Part shown: piece after piece, positions 61,701 to 64,000 of the stretch
Position numbering within the stretch: the stretch's first letter is position 1
How the letters are laid out: each line of letters starts with the position of its first letter
Assembly: GCA_036873755.1 (NCBI GenBank)
Contig: JAVTVY010036947.1
Coordinates: forward strand, 62,001-126,000
DNA: 64,000 nt
Direction of reading: 5' to 3'
Source of the DNA: Hanleya hanleyi
Taxonomy: Eukaryota > Mollusca > Polyplacophora > Lepidopleurida > Hanleyidae
Notes under the pieces: model-generated
Databases searched by the model: none
What the model was told of the DNA's origin: nothing
The model's input: the letters and a program-made list of their open reading frames with translations, nothing else
Program-made: the position numbers and the translations under genes

Positions 61701-64000
61701 TACAAAAAAACACCATTGCATCAGGGAACTCAGTCTCATTATCCTCAAAATTGGTTGATAAGACGTTGTATCAATGACATTATCTGAGGTTTCACGTCTA
61801 TCGAAGACAAAATAAATGACGTCTAAATAAAACGTTGATTCCACGTCACTGTCATGATACTTCAGTCAGCTGACGTTGATGTCTGACATTTTGAATCATT
61901 TTTTTTGTGGAGTCAACTTTGACCGCCTCTCTCTTTTACAAAACCTACTTGTGTTTTCATTAGTCAATTCTTACACATTTGGAATTGTTGTAACCATGGT
62001 AACTGTCATTCGCAATAGGTCCTCCGATTATTCACGTGGAATTTTTTTACGGACGACGGTTGAATATTGAATGTCGGGTCTGACGCTCAAGGTTGATATT
62101 AAGTTGCACGACAGAAAAGAACCGACGGCCAGCGTCGTATTAATGTCACTAGCCAGATGGGCAGCCTATGAAGTCATGCCCGCACCCATGAATGATATTG
62201 CTACTGGCGTTCACAGATGGCGGATAAAATTGACACATCTCATAACTTCTTGACCTGATTCCAGAAAAATGATTATATTCCAGTTCATGTTTATTTAAGA
62301 AAATGCCCAATCCACAACGGTATGATATATGATTTAGAATATGACTTATGTAATGTATTACTATTTATGTTATTACTGTAAGGAAGTCGCCATCTTACTG
62401 TTTCAGCCAGATGATTACAGATGGGAAGATGGGAGTCCATTGACGGTATCCGATTGGTATTACCCGTTCGATAGCTTCAACAATATCTTGCCGGTTAACC
62501 CGAAACCAGCCTTGGATAGAGACAAGATCCAACCTGTGTATGATAAAAGGTTACGTTGCGTAGCAATGAATGTCGGAAACCCTTCCTTCTCGTCAAACTG
62601 GATGAAACTTAACTGCGAGACGATGCATTCCAGTCCTACGAATGCAATTTGTGAGTACGGAACCACCCCAACTGTGGAAATGCGAAATGCAAGTGTTATT
62701 TCCGGTCAATCAATGTGGGCTGAATTTGAATGTCCAGATGGTTGGGTCTTCATCCGGGGTACTTGTATTGCAATTCTTACGACGGATAGATCGTTAAGCA
62801 CTTCAATGAAAGCTGGGGAGGCAATAGACCTGTGTAGATGGTACGGAGGGGAATTAGCGGTAATAGATCAGTTTACCCAAGATCAGATAAGAAATTGCAT
62901 ATTTTCGCAAGGATTGCTTCTTGGAGCTGGCGACATATGGGTTAAATTCAACGCTTCCAGAATTGGATGCATTTCTTTGTCGTTGTTGCAGGACACCCCT
63001 GGCTACAATCACCACATTAACATGGATAGCACGGAAGCATGTCTTATAACGGAAGGTCGCGCTGCCCATACCATGTGTGAGCGGGAGGTACAGTCTAGGC
63101 ACCTGAGTTGTCCGTCTTATCTGTTCGCATGTAACGATGGAACTTGCCTGAGTCCGGATAGCGTTTGTAATGGACGTGATGATTGCGCCAATGGCGATGA
63201 TGAGACTAATTGTAAAGGCTTATATGGCACCCATGTTTGCCAAGATGGGCAGACTATATCCATATCTAAGTACTGTGACTTTCTCCGGGATTGCAAAGAC
63301 GGCAGTGACGAGAAGAATTGTATTCATCCCGATTGTCTCGATAACAGTTATCGGTGTAAAAACAGCCAATGTATCTCGAAATCACAAAGATGTGATCACA
63401 AGCGGGACTGTATCGATGGCTCCGATGAGGAGTCGTGTGATTGGGGTTTGTTCTGTCAGGGGTTCAGGTGCCCCGCCGTGGGATGTCTACCTCCTAGCAG
63501 ATGGCAAGATCTTCAGCCAGACTGTCCCGATGCTAGTCAAGCCGACGAAGACCGAAGCAGTGCTAGTCATCAACGATATATTTACTTCGTTGAAGAAAAT
63601 GGCGAAATGATAGTGCACGAAAATGATAATAGCGAGTGTCCAGGGCACTCTGATCATCAGAGATGTCATCCAGAACACATTAAATGCTACCCTCGTCATA
63701 AATCATGCGTGTATGATCACGACCAGTACGGTCAGGTGCGGTATTGCCGCAATGGCGCTCATCTTAGACACTGTGAGTTTTTCGAATGCCCTGGTATGTT
63801 TAAATGCCCTAAATCGTACTGCGTACCGAATCACAAAGTATGCGATGGCAACATTGACTGTACAGATGGTTCTGACGAGTTTAATTGTACAAGTCAGGTT
63901 TGTCCTGGAAAATTTCGATGTGGCGATACTTCGCAGTGCCTCTCCCTAGAAGAACTGTGTGATGGAAGAGTGCACTGTCAGTCCAACTGGATGGACGAAC
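58742..64000 (+). CDS. Gene 2: CUB / C-type lectin / LDLa receptor, GRL101-like, 3' partial
   Basis: Exon 1 is 58742-61309 (856 codons) and exon 2 runs from 62407 to beyond 64000. The join is GTAAGG donor to TTTCAG acceptor in phase 0. Met1 is followed by a hydrophobic signal-like stretch (IVLHAIVAVFGLFV). Two CUB-like domains occupy about residues 20-265, then diverged CUB-like sequence to about 780. A C-type lectin-like domain spans the intron (YAFNDHTYEFV ... WEDGSPL ... LNCETMH), and a second begins CPDGWVFIRGTC. LDLa repeats follow with DGSDE-type calcium motifs. The layout matches the ectodomain of molluscan GRL101-type leucine-rich-repeat GPCRs. The LRR and 7TM parts are not in the window, so the receptor class is inferred. 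Confidence 0.85.
61310..62406 (+). other. Gene 2 intron 1 with a diverged Penelope 3' block
   Basis: Bases 61905-62095 carry TTGACCGCCTCTCTCTTTTAC and GGACGACGGTTGAATATTG, a Penelope-like 3' block. The rest is unassigned. Confidence 0.55.
62407..64000 (+). CDS. Gene 2 exon 2: end of lectin domain 1, lectin domain 2, LDLa repeats
   Basis: Open throughout in phase 0 from CCAGATGATTAC. LDLa repeats: VCNGRDDCANGDDETNC (about 63165-63214), YCDFLRDCKDGSDEKNC (to 63319), RCDHKRDCIDGSDEESC (to 63439), a degenerate one at 63450-63552 (CPDASQADED), VCDGNIDCTDGSDEFNC (to 63889) and LCDGRVHC at the edge. Between them YCRNGAHLRHCEFFECPG looks like the linker block of GRL101-type proteins. Frames in the other phases here are shadows. 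Confidence 0.85.

Noticed and set aside
63170..63949. Two open frames of 146 and 108 codons at the right end
   Set aside because: They overlap the LDLa exon in other phases; the cysteine pattern and splice phase belong to the gene 2 frame.

Overview
The window is a stretch of a large, repeat-rich invertebrate animal genome. Spliced genes with GT-AG introns, ShK-like modules, a CUB/C-type lectin/LDLa receptor, Penelope-like, CR1/L2-like, L1/Tx1-like and DIRS-like retroelements, and a 5S-headed SINE ending in ACTC repeats all point to a lophotrochozoan. A gastropod mollusc is the most likely source. That is an inference: nothing here gives a species.

Two host genes are readable, both on the + strand. 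Gene 1 (exons between 1397 and 22543) encodes a secreted M12B (ADAM/ADAMTS-type) zinc metalloprotease. Fourteen exons can be chained with matching phases: catalytic domain, the full zinc site HELGHSLGAYHD with Met-turn IMA, an ADAMTS-like cysteine-rich region, five ShK-like six-cysteine modules, and a Thr/Pro-rich mucin-like tail. Part of the ShK exon series arose by tandem exon-plus-intron duplication, and one copy is broken. The mucin array is cut by a minus-strand CR1/L2-like LINE (22501-25965). The upstream half stays open and stops in LINE sequence; the downstream half (25966-27366) is full of frameshifts. Gene 2 starts at 58742 and runs off the right edge: signal peptide, CUB domains, two C-type lectin-like domains and at least five LDLa repeats, the N-terminal layout of GRL101-type orphan receptors.

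The rest is nested mobile DNA. Left part (1-17 kb): introns of gene 1 hold a CRE-bearing dispersed repeat (AB family), a hairpin element, a cluster of AGGTCA half-sites, a 40-bp minisatellite, a 5'-truncated L1-like element with a 14-bp target duplication, and a 3.55-kb foldback element flanked by TTA. Middle (17-31 kb): ShK exon duplications, a 620-bp palindromic TTAA element, the mucin/LINE junction, and a DIRS-like element. Right-middle (31-58 kb): Penelope-like elements in both orientations, a 721-bp TTAA MITE inside one of them, a 6.4-kb CR1/L2-like LINE with a 10-bp target duplication and a 2A-type ribosome-skipping motif, a second L1-like fragment with a 16-bp target duplication, and two SINEs with different heads (5S and tRNA-like) sharing one tail.

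For several insertions the empty site can be read from another repeat copy within the window, so element ends and relative order of insertion are unusually well fixed. No conventional unknown operon-like system was seen. The most unusual biology is the LINE-driven truncation of the mucin-tailed protease, the shared-tail SINE pair, the 2A-bearing LINE and the tandem-armed foldback element.
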